Part shown: positions 34,645 through 45,800 of the stretch, in pieces
Position numbering within the stretch: the stretch's first letter is position 1
How the letters are laid out: each line of letters opens with the position of its first letter
From: Mercurialis annua
Lineage: Eukaryota > Streptophyta > Magnoliopsida > Malpighiales > Euphorbiaceae
Direction: 5' to 3'
NCBI RefSeq assembly: GCF_937616625.2
Contig: NC_065575.1
Span: 5,153,501-5,217,500 of the forward strand
DNA: 64,000 bases
Made by a program: the position numbers and the translations under genes
Notes under the pieces: generated by a model
What the model was told of the DNA's origin: nothing
The model's database searches: none
The model's input: only the letters and a program-made list of their open reading frames with translations

Positions 34645-37600
34645 ATGATTTTATTTTATGAGGGTAGAATACAGATGAATGAGGGTACTTTAGCTTATGT
34701 GGGAGGGATTCAGGAGATAGGTGATCCCATGTTTAGCTTAGACAAACTTTCATATTTTAACATACTGTCATATCTGCATTACTTTGAGATAGAAAAGGGG
34801 GATTTATATTTGAAATCTGATAGGATAGAGTTTACAAAATTTGAGAATGACAGATGTGTCATTCCCTTTTGGAAACTGCTTCTAGACAACAAAGAGAACA
34901 AATTTTTTGTCTATGTTGATTATTCAAAAATATTAGATTCTCAGGGCATACAATCTAGCAGAGAGGGGGATTGTGAAGCTAGTGGCAGTGTGCTAGCTGC
35001 ACAGGTAATAGATGTTGGGGAAGACTTGACTTTTGATGATATTTGCATAGATATAGAAGATCATAGTGATGATGATGAGGTAGAATTACAGGAGGCTAGG
35101 AAAAATGTCTTAGAATCTAGGCAGGATTTAGCAGGTTTGGCAAATGCTAGGGCAGGGGATGACATTGATGTACTAGGGGCTGGAGATAACATTGATGAGG
35201 TGGCTGGGGATCATATTGATGAGGTGGCTGGGGATCAGATTGATGAGGATGCTGGGGTTATGGATGAGGGTGAGGGTGAAAGGGAGGTACCTGAACCTAG
35301 GACAGAGGTGGCTGGGGATGAAGAGGGAGATAGTGACTCAGCAGACTTAACTTATGAGAATGAGAGTGTGTATTACAGTAGTTCTAATGTAGGTAGCTAG
35401 TTTAGTGAGAATGAAGATGAGTATGGTGATGACTCACAGAGGGAGGTGAGTATACGGGTGCAGTTTGATACCACTACTGAAATTCCTCAGTTTGCAGTAG
35501 GCATGTTTTTCAGTAACTTAGCTGAGGTTAGAGATGCAATAGCCAGGTATGCAGTGATGAAAGGGATGTGCGTTAGGTATGTGAAGAATGATCTACAAAG
35601 AGTGAGGGTTAAATGCATTGCTGGCTGTCCATGGTTGATACAAGTAAGCCCTCATAATGCAGACCACAACTGGACCATTAAGACCTACAAACCTGACCAT
35701 AGATGTACTAGAAGCAATAAAGTGTCATTTTGTGACAGTAATTTCTTAGCTAAGAGGTACAAGACCATGGTGACCAACCAACACTATATCAAACTTAGTG
35801 ACTTTAGGTCCATTGTCAGGAGTGAACTAAAGCAGAGTGTTAGTTTGAATGTGTGTAGGCATGCAAAGACCAAAATTATAGCTGAATTGATGGGTTTTTA
35901 TAGGGAGGAATATGCCATGGTAAATGACTATGCTGAGATTATCTGCCATACCAACCCAGGCACACATTGTTTTGTCAAATCCACTTCTGAAAACCCTGAG
36001 GGAAAACAAGAATTACATAGGTTTTATGTGTGCTTTGCTGCCTGCAAAAAGGGGTGGGTTCAGGGTTGTAGGAAAGTGATAGGCATAGATGGGTGTTTTT
36101 TAAAGGGGATTTGTAAAGGGCAGTTACTGATAGCTGTGGGTAGAGATGGCAACAACCAAATGTTTCCAATAGCTTGGGGAGTGGTGTTGGTTGAGAACAA
36201 AGACAACTGGAGTTGGTTTATGAGGATGATTCAATATGATCTAGAACTTGAAGATGGAGAAGGATTTGCAGTCATATCAGATATGCAAAAGGTATGATAT
36301 TGTTTTGCTACCTTCTGTTTTTGTATGTGCTTTGTGATTGTGGCAAGTGTTTGGACTGAAATGTTGTATTCTTCTGTTTCTGTATGTGCAGGGTCTTGAA
36401 AGTGCTTTGAAAGACATACTACCCAAGGCAGAATACAAAAGATGTGCCAGACATGTATATGCTAACTGGGCCAAAAAATGGAGGGGTGATGAGAGAAAGA
36501 AGGCATTTTGGAATTGTGCAAAGGCAACTATAGGATCAGATTTGAAAGTCAGACTTAAACACCTAGGGACTTTAGGGAAGGATATAGCAAAGGATGCTTT
36601 AAGTTATGACATTGAGACATGGTGCAAGGTGTACTTTGACACATCAATTAAATGTGATGTGGTTGATAACAACCTAGCAGAGACATTTAATGGTTGGATT
36701 TTGGAGCCTAGGTGTAAGTCTATTATTAGTATGCTGGAGGATATAAGGATCAAGGTGATGAACAGGCTGTGGAACAAGAGAGATTCCATAAGGGGCTGGA
36801 TTTCAGATATTTCACCAAGAGCCCTACAAGTTATTGAAAAGAACAAGCTACTGCCCTTTGAGTGGGAGGTGGAATGTAATGGGGATGATGCATTTGAGGT
36901 GGCATGGCTTCAAGATAGAAGGAACAAGCATACAGTGGACCTTGTCAAGAGGACCTGCACTTGCAGGGAATGGGACTTGACTGGGATCCCTTGCAAGCAT
37001 AGTGTCACTGCTATATATGCCAAGCGTGGCAATCCAGAGGCCTATGTACATGCTTATTACAGCAGAGACACATACATGAAAGCTTATGCTTATACCATCC
37101 AGCCAGTTCCTGGAAAGCAGCACTGGCTTCAGAGTGAGAAGGGAACAATAGAGCCACCACCCTTCAAAAAACTACCTGGAAGACCCAAAAAGAATAGGCG
37201 AAAAGAACCATTTGAAGTAAAGAAGAAAGCCAAGCTTTCACTTCATGGGAGAGTTATGACATGTGGAATATGCAAGGGAACTGGACATAATTACAGGAGC
37301 TGCCCTCAAAAAGGAACAAACACTCAGGTAATTCTCAAACACTCAGCTTATATAAGATTGATTGTTAAACTATTTGATAACTTTTTGTTTATGGTTTCAG
37401 TATAAGCCAAGGCAGAATAAGAAGAAACAACCACAGGCAAGCCAACCAGAGGCAACACCTTCACAGCAAAACACAAGCAGAAAAAGAAAAAGGAATCAAC
37501 CTTCTGTAAGTTTAATATTTTCATTACACTTGATGGTTTGGTTGAGGTGTAAGTTTCTGTTTGTATTTGGTTGAGATATTTAATTGGGTTAGATGCAATA

Positions 37601-37697
37601 TTTAATATGTCATTTATTTGTTTGGTTGCAGGTAGATGCCTCCACCACTGTTGCTGCACGTGCAAAGCTAAGGTCGAGGATAAGGCAAACTCAATGA
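34645..37697 (+). CDS. MURA-type Mutator transposase, one in-frame stop
   Basis: Would bind the terminal repeats and cut and paste the element. Exons: to 36291, 36392-37327, 37401-37505 and 37632-37697. The phases agree, and the last exon ends VAARAKLRSRIRQTQ. The N-terminal part resembles the PB1-like domain of plant MULE proteins, followed by an acidic linker with EVAGD repeats. The DDE core has GIDG (Asp codon 36088) and ISD (Asp codon 36280). A SWIM zinc finger, CTCREW...CKH, spans 36956-37000. A CCHC knuckle, CGICKGTGHNYRSC, spans 37262-37303. The frame is interrupted by TAG at 35398-35400, between linker and catalytic part. The next in-frame ATG is 35503. The start is uncertain. The frame is open from 34552, and a further exon near 33980-34099 may precede it through a GT-AG intron ending at 34612. 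Confidence 0.92.
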
Positions 37698-38345
37698 ATG
37701 GGAAGCATCTTTTGTTTCTAGTAGGGAAATTTTTGGTATTGGGCAGTGTTTAGTTTTTTGGATAGTTTTTGTATAGGACTGTGTTTTTGGTATAGGGCAA
37801 TGTTTTAAATGCCCTTGTTGGTAAATTTTGTGAAATGTGTTGATAACATTTCCATATGGCCCTTAGTAAAGCATTGATTTGCTTTTGAAAACACTTTTTA
37901 TATAGAAAGGATCTAAACAATATAATTACTTTACCTTTTCAGTAAAAGCTATATTTTTGTGCAATACATGTGTATTATTAAAGTTCAATAGAAAGCAACT
38001 GCTTTTGTGCAATGCAGGTGTTTTTCAAGCTAAAAAGGTTCATATTTACAGGTCATTTTCAATGCAGAATACTTGCAAAACTATAGGTCATTTTCATGCA
38101 TTTCTATTGCAAAATCAAAGGGCCCTTTTTCATGCAAAAGTCAAGCAAACATACTAACAATATACCAATTCAGATTAACACTAGAATAAGATTACCATTG
38201 CAATGACATCAATATTCTTACAAATGTTAGCAAAAAGAGAACATCAACAGTCTTACAATCCTAGCAAAATAAGAGCAGTTTCACAAAATACAATACATTA
38301 GCTACCAAAATGAAACTAGAACTGCCCCAGCTTAAAGATCAAGGC
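37698..38345. other. Intergenic space between the two converging MULE genes
   Basis: Presumably holds both 3' UTRs and polyadenylation signals. No further gene was seen. Confidence 0.5.
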
Positions 38346-39224
38346 CTAGCGATATAATGCATAAAGAACTGCCCCAGCAGTAACTACCCCACATTCATAC
38401 AATCCATAGGTCAGCTTTGTTTTGATTTTCTTGGCTTGTGCATGGTGCAACTGCACTTCCTCAATCCTCTCCTTCAATGTCTCCACCTCCATCATTTCCA
38501 GCCCCATTTCTTCCTTCAGAATTTGGTTCTCATGTTTGTACATGTCAACAATCTCCTTTAGGGCATCAACTTCTCCCTTCAGTGAACTATTCTCTAACAC
38601 CTTAGCTGCCAAATGAGCTCTGACTTCACCAGCTTGTAGAAGAGCTGCATTACGTTCGTTTTGCAAATGAGTCACCTCCATCTTCAAGTTAGTGACCACC
38701 ATATGTGCGTAGCCATCTAAACCTTTGTCAATCCACTGAAAGAACTTACAATCTGGATTCTGCAATCAAGTATCATAGATGCATATCACACAACCAAATC
38801 AGCAATGTACAAAAATCAGCAATGTACAAACCCTAATTTGCAATAAAAACCCTAATTTATGACAACCCTAATTTTACACTGAGCTCAAAACCCTAAACTA
38901 ATAACAACCCTAAAGTAACAACAACCCTAAATAATAACAACCCCAATTTAACACTGAGATCAAAATAAACCATAAATAAAAGCTTACATTTGGTTTTGGG
39001 CAGCAATAGAACCTCCGGCCTGGATTTTTCTCAGTGGTTGAGGTCTGAACTCGCGCCGGAGTTCCACAATCACACAGAACAACGCCATCACCACTACCAC
39101 CTTCCATAATTAGCTCTTGTATTGGTGTTGGAAGCTCACTACGGGACCAGACAGGGAATGGACACTCAGAGGGGTCAGGTTTGGAGAGGAGAAGAGGAGA
39201 CTCAAAAAAATACGCTTCCGCCAT
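38346..39224 (-). CDS. GRF zinc-finger, coiled-coil protein carried by the MULE
   Basis: Second gene of the transposon. Two exons, 39224-38988 and 38759-38346, give 216 residues. A GRF-type zinc finger spans the splice junction: CDCGTPARVQTSTTEKNPGR, then RFYCCPKPN and NPDCKFFQWID, with four Cys ligands and the defining GRRFYxC and FFxW patterns. A long helical, Glu/Lys-rich stretch follows (about residues 105-190), probably a coiled coil. The end is hydrophobic (VVTAGAVLYALY), a possible membrane tail. GRF fingers bind single-stranded nucleic acid in some proteins. The role here is unknown. By position it matches mudrB of MuDR and the accessory genes of VANDAL elements, but no homology to either is claimed. 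The start is ATG 39224, 83 bases inside the right terminal repeat. Confidence 0.85.
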
Positions 39225-39307
39225 GTCATCTGCCACATAAGGGATGTATTTGACATGTAAATAGGTGGACGGAAGTTTGTAACGGCGTTAGCACTCGCTT
39301 GGTGTCG

Positions 39308-39421
39308 GGGACCACGGGCGACTGATTTCAGAAGTGTAGGGCTTTATAATAGATATGCTGGAGTGTAGGAACCTTATGTGCAAAAAATGAAAAGTGCAGG
39401 GACACGCACATGTATTAAGCC
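39308..39421 (-). repeat. Right terminal inverted repeat of the MULE
   Basis: A 114-bp arm, the inverted partner of 33579-33692. It probably lies upstream of or within the promoter of the minus-strand gene. Confidence 0.95.
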
Positions 39422-39856
39422 TTTGAGATATGAATATGCAAAGTAAATCAATTATGTCACTTGTTAAGTAACCGAGTGCTATCATGAGCCCCCATGTTCG
39501 TATAAAATGCACTTGCGATAATTAATAATTAGACAAAATAGAACATAGAATGTACTTTCAAAATTATATTATATAATAGAAACTATAGACTCCAAAATGC
39601 TTAATGTCCCTATAAAGATGTTTGACTGCATCACTTGAGAATCAAATTTTTAGTGATGTTAATCAAATTTTGAGTTCAATAAAACTATAGTATAGTACAT
39701 ATGAACTACTTGTATAATAGTCTCTCTGCCTCCAATTTATGGAGAACTGTTTTTCCAATATTGAATCTTGCTAAAAAGGTTGTCCTTGAAAATCTGGTCA
39801 GCCTTAAGTTGATCCTCATTAAAAAAATTGTCCTGAATCCGTGCAGCACATAAAAA

Positions 39857-42800
39857 TCATGTATCAAATGACACGGGGCTTACTTTACAAACTTCCGTAT
39901 TGAATCCACAATCCATTAACAGCAAGAGCCATGCGTGCTGCTGTTCAGAGAGACGATCCTTGGGACCTTTAACTTCGACGAGCTTGGCTTCTCCTCTGTA
40001 TTCTTCATAGAAGCGCCACAAGAATAAATCTGGCATTCCACTGGACCAGCTACGATAGTCTTGGGCAAGATGCCTGCAGAGTGAAGCCAAACAAGGGCCT
40101 CCGATGCAAGTAACAGCAGCACGAACTTCAGAGAGAGAAAACCGACCCCAATTGACTCCTCTACAAGATGTTCCTGAATTTAGTTCCCATGATTCGATGA
40201 TGATCTCCTCAGCCAGACCATCATGAATTTTCTGCAAGTGAGATTCTATAAGAGTCTTTCTTGCTGTGTAGAAGCCATCAGTCTCCAAGTCCAATGGGGC
40301 AGTCTGCAAGATACAAAAAAAAATTGTTTTTCTTTTATTCTTAGAAAGAACGAGGAATATGCATTTATGAAATTGTGTCAAATATTGGCAAAGGCAAACA
40401 AATGCGTTCACTTACATTAGTGAAATGTCATGTAGATTTAGGAGAAGAACCCAACCAAGACCAAGAACTACATATTAAAAAAGACACGCAAAGTAGAGGG
40501 ATGTTGGTATGGATTTTGCCAATTATTTTAATTTAGCATCTGTTAGCATACGACGAGCTAGCCTTACTTCCTAAGTTCTGTTAATCTGTGGACTTTTCAA
40601 CCCCATTTTTGGTAGTAGAGGGATGAAGTAGAGAAATAAAGTTGGACAGGTAATAAATAAAAAATACAAAGTACGGGGACCTTATGATCAGTTTTGCCAT
40701 AATGTTTTTCAGAAGATCTCATCGACTTAAGCTGTACCCCTTAGGCATGCCCTGGCTCTGCCCCTACTCACTGTTTATCTCTTTTTTATCTAAAACATGC
40801 ACCTCGTAAGTTACCAAGTAGAAGCTTAGCATAATGACCCCCCTTTTCTTGTCTCTCCTAACATTTAGAATTCAATGCTAATGCATGATGCCATATTATA
40901 ATTTACATTTTCTGCTCATGAAAATATTCCTGATCCTCAGAAGTTTTATTGCTACAAAATTCTAAAAAATAGGGACATGACAAGGTTATCTTTACTTGTT
41001 TGCATTCTATTTAGTAGTTCCTAGAGCAGATAAAACTGTTCAGCTTGTGAACTTTCTGAAATTTTTTATGGTAAATCATCCAATTGCCGCCATTTTCATC
41101 CTTAGATCTTTGATTATATTACACAAGGCTAAAATGTGTTGTTCAGGGTAAACTTCTACCTGATCTAGAGTTTTAATGCTGAATAAATAAAAAAAATTGC
41201 TATGAAACAACCTAATAAAGTAATAAGGCACTACCTCTTAATTGTTATGATTTATTAAGAACATGGTTAGACTAAATTGGGGTTTGAAATCACCTTTTTA
41301 GAGTTCTACGGAGAGAGGAGCAAGCTATGCTGCAAATGTTTTGAACTTTGATTAATTTAGTATAGAGAGTAATTGATGGTAGAAAGAAGCCCTTTTTCTC
41401 TAAAAATCTCTTTTTGTTGGATTGGTGGTTTCTTTGAATTGTGTAGCAACTAGCAAGTACTTATTTCATGCATACATGAAATTTTAAAATAGCAGGCTTT
41501 GCCCATAAAACTTGCTAAAAGACCAGATCTTTATAGATTAGTACAAATGCCTACCTGAAATCTGTTGAGGAAGACATTTGGTACATCTGAAAAAATAATG
41601 CCCCACATAAGAAGCCCGAAAATGGTCAACCAAATGCCACTCTCTGCATGAACACCTTGCCATCCACCTCCATCGCCAGCATAATATTGCAAAGCAAGCT
41701 GCTCTACTCCACACTGCTCCCCATCTTCTCCATAGAACCTACTCTTCTTTCCGACTTCACTGTTCAAAGGTCTCCCCTGAATATGAACCTGAAAGAGAAA
41801 AGCAGTAATTATAGGTGTCAAAAGTATGCCAAATGATGACTCCAATTTCTTTTGAGATCAACACAGAAATAAATCAAACTATTACCTCCTTGATCTTCCT
41901 CTTCATGGATTGCGAGAAGCTGGGAACTTTCCAACGCCTTGGAGGCTTTCCCAGGCGAAGAACTCGCTTTTGCAATGCTATTCTTGAACCAGCACGTACC
42001 CATGGATCTGATAAACCATCTTCAGCAACTAAAAGACTGTCATTGGGGCAACCTATATGCTCCAAATCAATTGATAATCTCAGTATCCAATAACCTCTCC
42101 TTCTATCACATGGAAAACAAGCCAGCAATCTCTTCAACATGCCAATCGCATCTTGGTACCTGAAACATATTTTTCTTTTTGCTGGATGATAGGGACAGAT
42201 GTACGAGTATAAAATACACAAAACTATATGTATAGCATAATGAGTGCATTGAGGTGCCACTTCTATATTTTTTATATGAGAGAGACACCCAGATGCAAGA
42301 CAAAGTTTAGTATGCCGTGAATATAAAAATGCAATACCTGCGCTCATGCTCAAGAAATGAAATTCCAAGAAAAACCACTTTTGAGTATACCCATGATGCT
42401 GAGAAGCATGAAAGAGTTGCAACCGCTGTGTCAGAGGTCATAGATTGAGGTTCTTTTGCAGTAGAGCTTGATAAAAAGGATTCAGCTATGTTTATGCATC
42501 TTAAGACCAAATCATTCTTATTTTCCTCAAGAGACTCATCCATTATCTGTGCCACTTCAATCGCCTGTAACACAAGAGTATTATATATGGTAAAACTAAC
42601 AAAATGGATATCCATAGTTTATAATAACAAACATAGCACCTCTTCATAAGCTAGAAAATTACTTCGAGTTGAAAAAATATGTTCTGATATAATGCAGTTG
42701 TACGTTGGATACTTGACTATTCCCAAATCAACTAGTAAAAATGCCGATAGATCCTGCTCTCCATTCATGAAGAAAAGTCTCTGTAGATGAAACAAATTTT

Positions 42801-45800
42801 AAAAATTAGTTATATGTAAACCAGAAATATAATATGGAATACTTTCTTCAGGGTGTTACAGGAGGAATGGAAGCCAAGGAAGCACCTCAGCACGCCAAAT
42901 AAGGGATTCAGCCTTTGAAGATATCTTTATACACATTCCTGTTCGATTGAAAACTTCAGTTGGTAGGAATAAGCTGCAGATAGGATACCGAAAGAAAATA
43001 CGAAATTTCAGATACTTATTAACATGTACATTGGAAAGCATGAAAATTAATCGGATGCTCATACCATGTTCCATCTTTATAAGTTGACAAAAGATATGCA
43101 ATAATTTCCTGTTTCCTTCCCGACTGAGTGCCATTCTGAACACAACGGAGCAATCAAAACTAAATACTCCATTAGGCATCAGAGAAATAACTAAACTATC
43201 AGAGAGCACTTGCATCAAAATCCACTAAGACCATTAGAAAAGGCTTTGTTCATGCAGAATGGTTGCATCTTTGATGTTGTAGTGAAAAAGATAGTTTATA
43301 GCAGATATATCTACCTTGCTTTCCCTATACAAGTGAGACTTTGAAAGCCCATAAAAATCTCAGGCATACTGAAAACTCACGAGCACCGACAAAAACTGCT
43401 GAATGGCTTCACAAAAAGCTAATGCCCTCAGGTAAAAAATAAAGCCTTCATCTTGAGGGAGTGCTAATGGGTCCTTTATAAGCAAACACACACGCTTCTA
43501 TCATACTAGATCAGCTTTTTCATAGGCTGACTTTCGTTTTTCTATAATTTCCTTTTTCCCCAATCTTTCCTTCAAATCTTTCCCATATTTTGATATTTTA
43601 GACGCAAAGTCGATATTCAATTTCTTCGTTTTTGGGAATTAATTATTAAAATTTAATTAGTCCTTGTACTGCTTCTGTTTAGCAACACATCACTGCACAT
43701 TTGTTGTTTCGGAACTTCTGGTTTTGCTACCATTTAGAAGCTAGTTTGCTTGCTGTTTAAAATTTGCTAAGAAAAATGTCCTAGTTCGTCGTATTCATTA
43801 ATAAACATATCAGGACAAGGAATATTCTCCCCCTCCCCCTCTCCCTCTCCCTCTCCCTGATATATCTGATATAAGCTCAGGGGGAGGGGGAGGGGAGAAT
43901 ATTCCAAATTCAGTTAATTGCTTCCATAGACAGCCAGCAACTTCTCTAATTTTTTCATTCTAATTATCTGATTCAAACTTCTAATTACAAAGGCTCTTCT
44001 TTAAATTCAAACAATAAGATTTTATCAGCTGCACAAGATAGCGCAATGAGGAAGATGTCGGATTCTTTCTTGCATCATGAAGTCTCTAACACTTGAAGAA
44101 TAAGTTTTTACGAAATACCTAGACCTACAAATAGAAGCTTCAACATTTATTGCTTTCTAGTCTTCTGCGATAAAAAAAGAAGTATGCTAAAGTAGAGACG
44201 TAAAATCAACACTATCAATACTAAAATATGTAACTTTTTAATTCACGACTTCATTAAAATTACTTAAATCATTTAAGAAATAAAATGACCACAAAGAAAT
44301 TAAAGTTTCTATAACAGCATTCTGGCTTTTCATATTTTAGAGCAGCAAGCTACGCTTAGCACCACTGTAAAGTAACTATATCACAACAGGAATAGTTAAA
44401 ACAAGAAAACAAGAAGTTTCAAAATTCCATGTCCGCAACAAAAACAAGAAAAAGACAGCACTGCGATGACCAATAGTATAATGTTCAAGCAAGTATACAA
44501 ATGAAAATGCATGGAGAGATGATAATTTGAAGGACAAGTATCCAGCATGTGTTATCAAAAATGCCAACACGTCTTATTTTTCAAACACCATTGAATAATT
44601 TCATAACTAGGATTTAAGAAAAGATGTTTGACCTTTAGTTCCACACAAAAGACTTCTGATAGTGTGCTCTTCCAAAGCCTCATTATTTTACAAGCATAAA
44701 CTATGGTTATAACCAAATTAGAAGGATCCATGTAATTCTACATATATTTTACAGTACAAAAATGACTGAGAATCAGTTATAGCATTGCAAATTTTCAATA
44801 GAATAGTAGATTATTTCACAAATACTGAAACCAGATCAAAGTACAAACTTTTCTATTTTAAGTTTTTTATTTATAAAATAAACATGTGTTTGCTAAATTA
44901 ACAGCAATTTCACGCAGATAGGCATACATTTAACCAAATAAATAGATTTTACAGTAGTATATATTAATGCCAAACAATATAAAAGAACCCATAAACGAAA
45001 ATTTCAAGTGAATATGCTCTAATAGGTCAACATGCAATGAGGAGTAAGAATAATGAAGGCTTAGAAATCATCCATTATGTGATCTAGAATCAGTTCAAGC
45101 TTAAGAGTCAGGAATGTGATGTATCGAGTAGGTGAGGATTATCAATGAACAACTTTTAAATTTCCGAGTCTTTATGTACATTACTAATTAATTGCTCCTC
45201 CATCAAAATCCCTACTTGAGAAACATAATTCATGAAATACTATGGAATCAGTAAACTATAAGTAGAACGCAAACACAAGCAAAAAGAAACTGATGGAATG
45301 GATAAACCAATTGCATATGTGATGAAGTTGAGCGGGACTACATATACACGAACAAAAATGAGTAATCCAAACCTTCTTAAGCATGCACAAAATTTCACGT
45401 AGCTCAGACTTGGTAAGCACATTCAAAATTTCTTTAATGTCACTGTTTGGTAGATTTTTTGAATCTTCAAACGAATATATATAGCCTGTTGCTGCAACCA
45501 AAAACAACCAAATATATATCAAAGATCTGATTTAGTATAAAAGGTAACATAAGCATGGCTCAATCATGAAGAATCACCAGAAAGCTCCTTGATTGCCTGC
45601 TTAGTATCAAAAACTTCTGGGTAGATAATATTAGACAACCGGAACCATGGGCCTAAGACAAAAAAAACGCCAGAATAAAGGACGCAATTAATCAAGGCAT
45701 TAGATACAGTGCAATAGATATTTCACAAACAAAAAAATCAATCCCTCCCTGCATGATACCAAGAATTTGATCAGCACTAAATCTAAGAATTTGATACATC

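Larger units (their letters stand above)
33579..39421 (+). mobile_element. MuDR-like Mutator transposon (MULE), 5843 bp, two genes
   Basis: Bounded by a perfect 9-bp target duplication, TTTGAGATA (33570-33578 and 39422-39430). The terminal inverted repeats are 114 bp (33579-33692 and 39308-39421). They begin GGCTTAATAC and differ at about six positions by my reading, with the inner 60 or so bases identical. Inside are a transposase gene on the plus strand and a GRF zinc-finger gene on the minus strand, converging near 37700-38346. The arrangement parallels maize MuDR (mudrA and mudrB). Both genes keep introns and mostly open frames, so the copy is structurally intact. The transposase frame has one internal stop. 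Confidence 0.96.
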
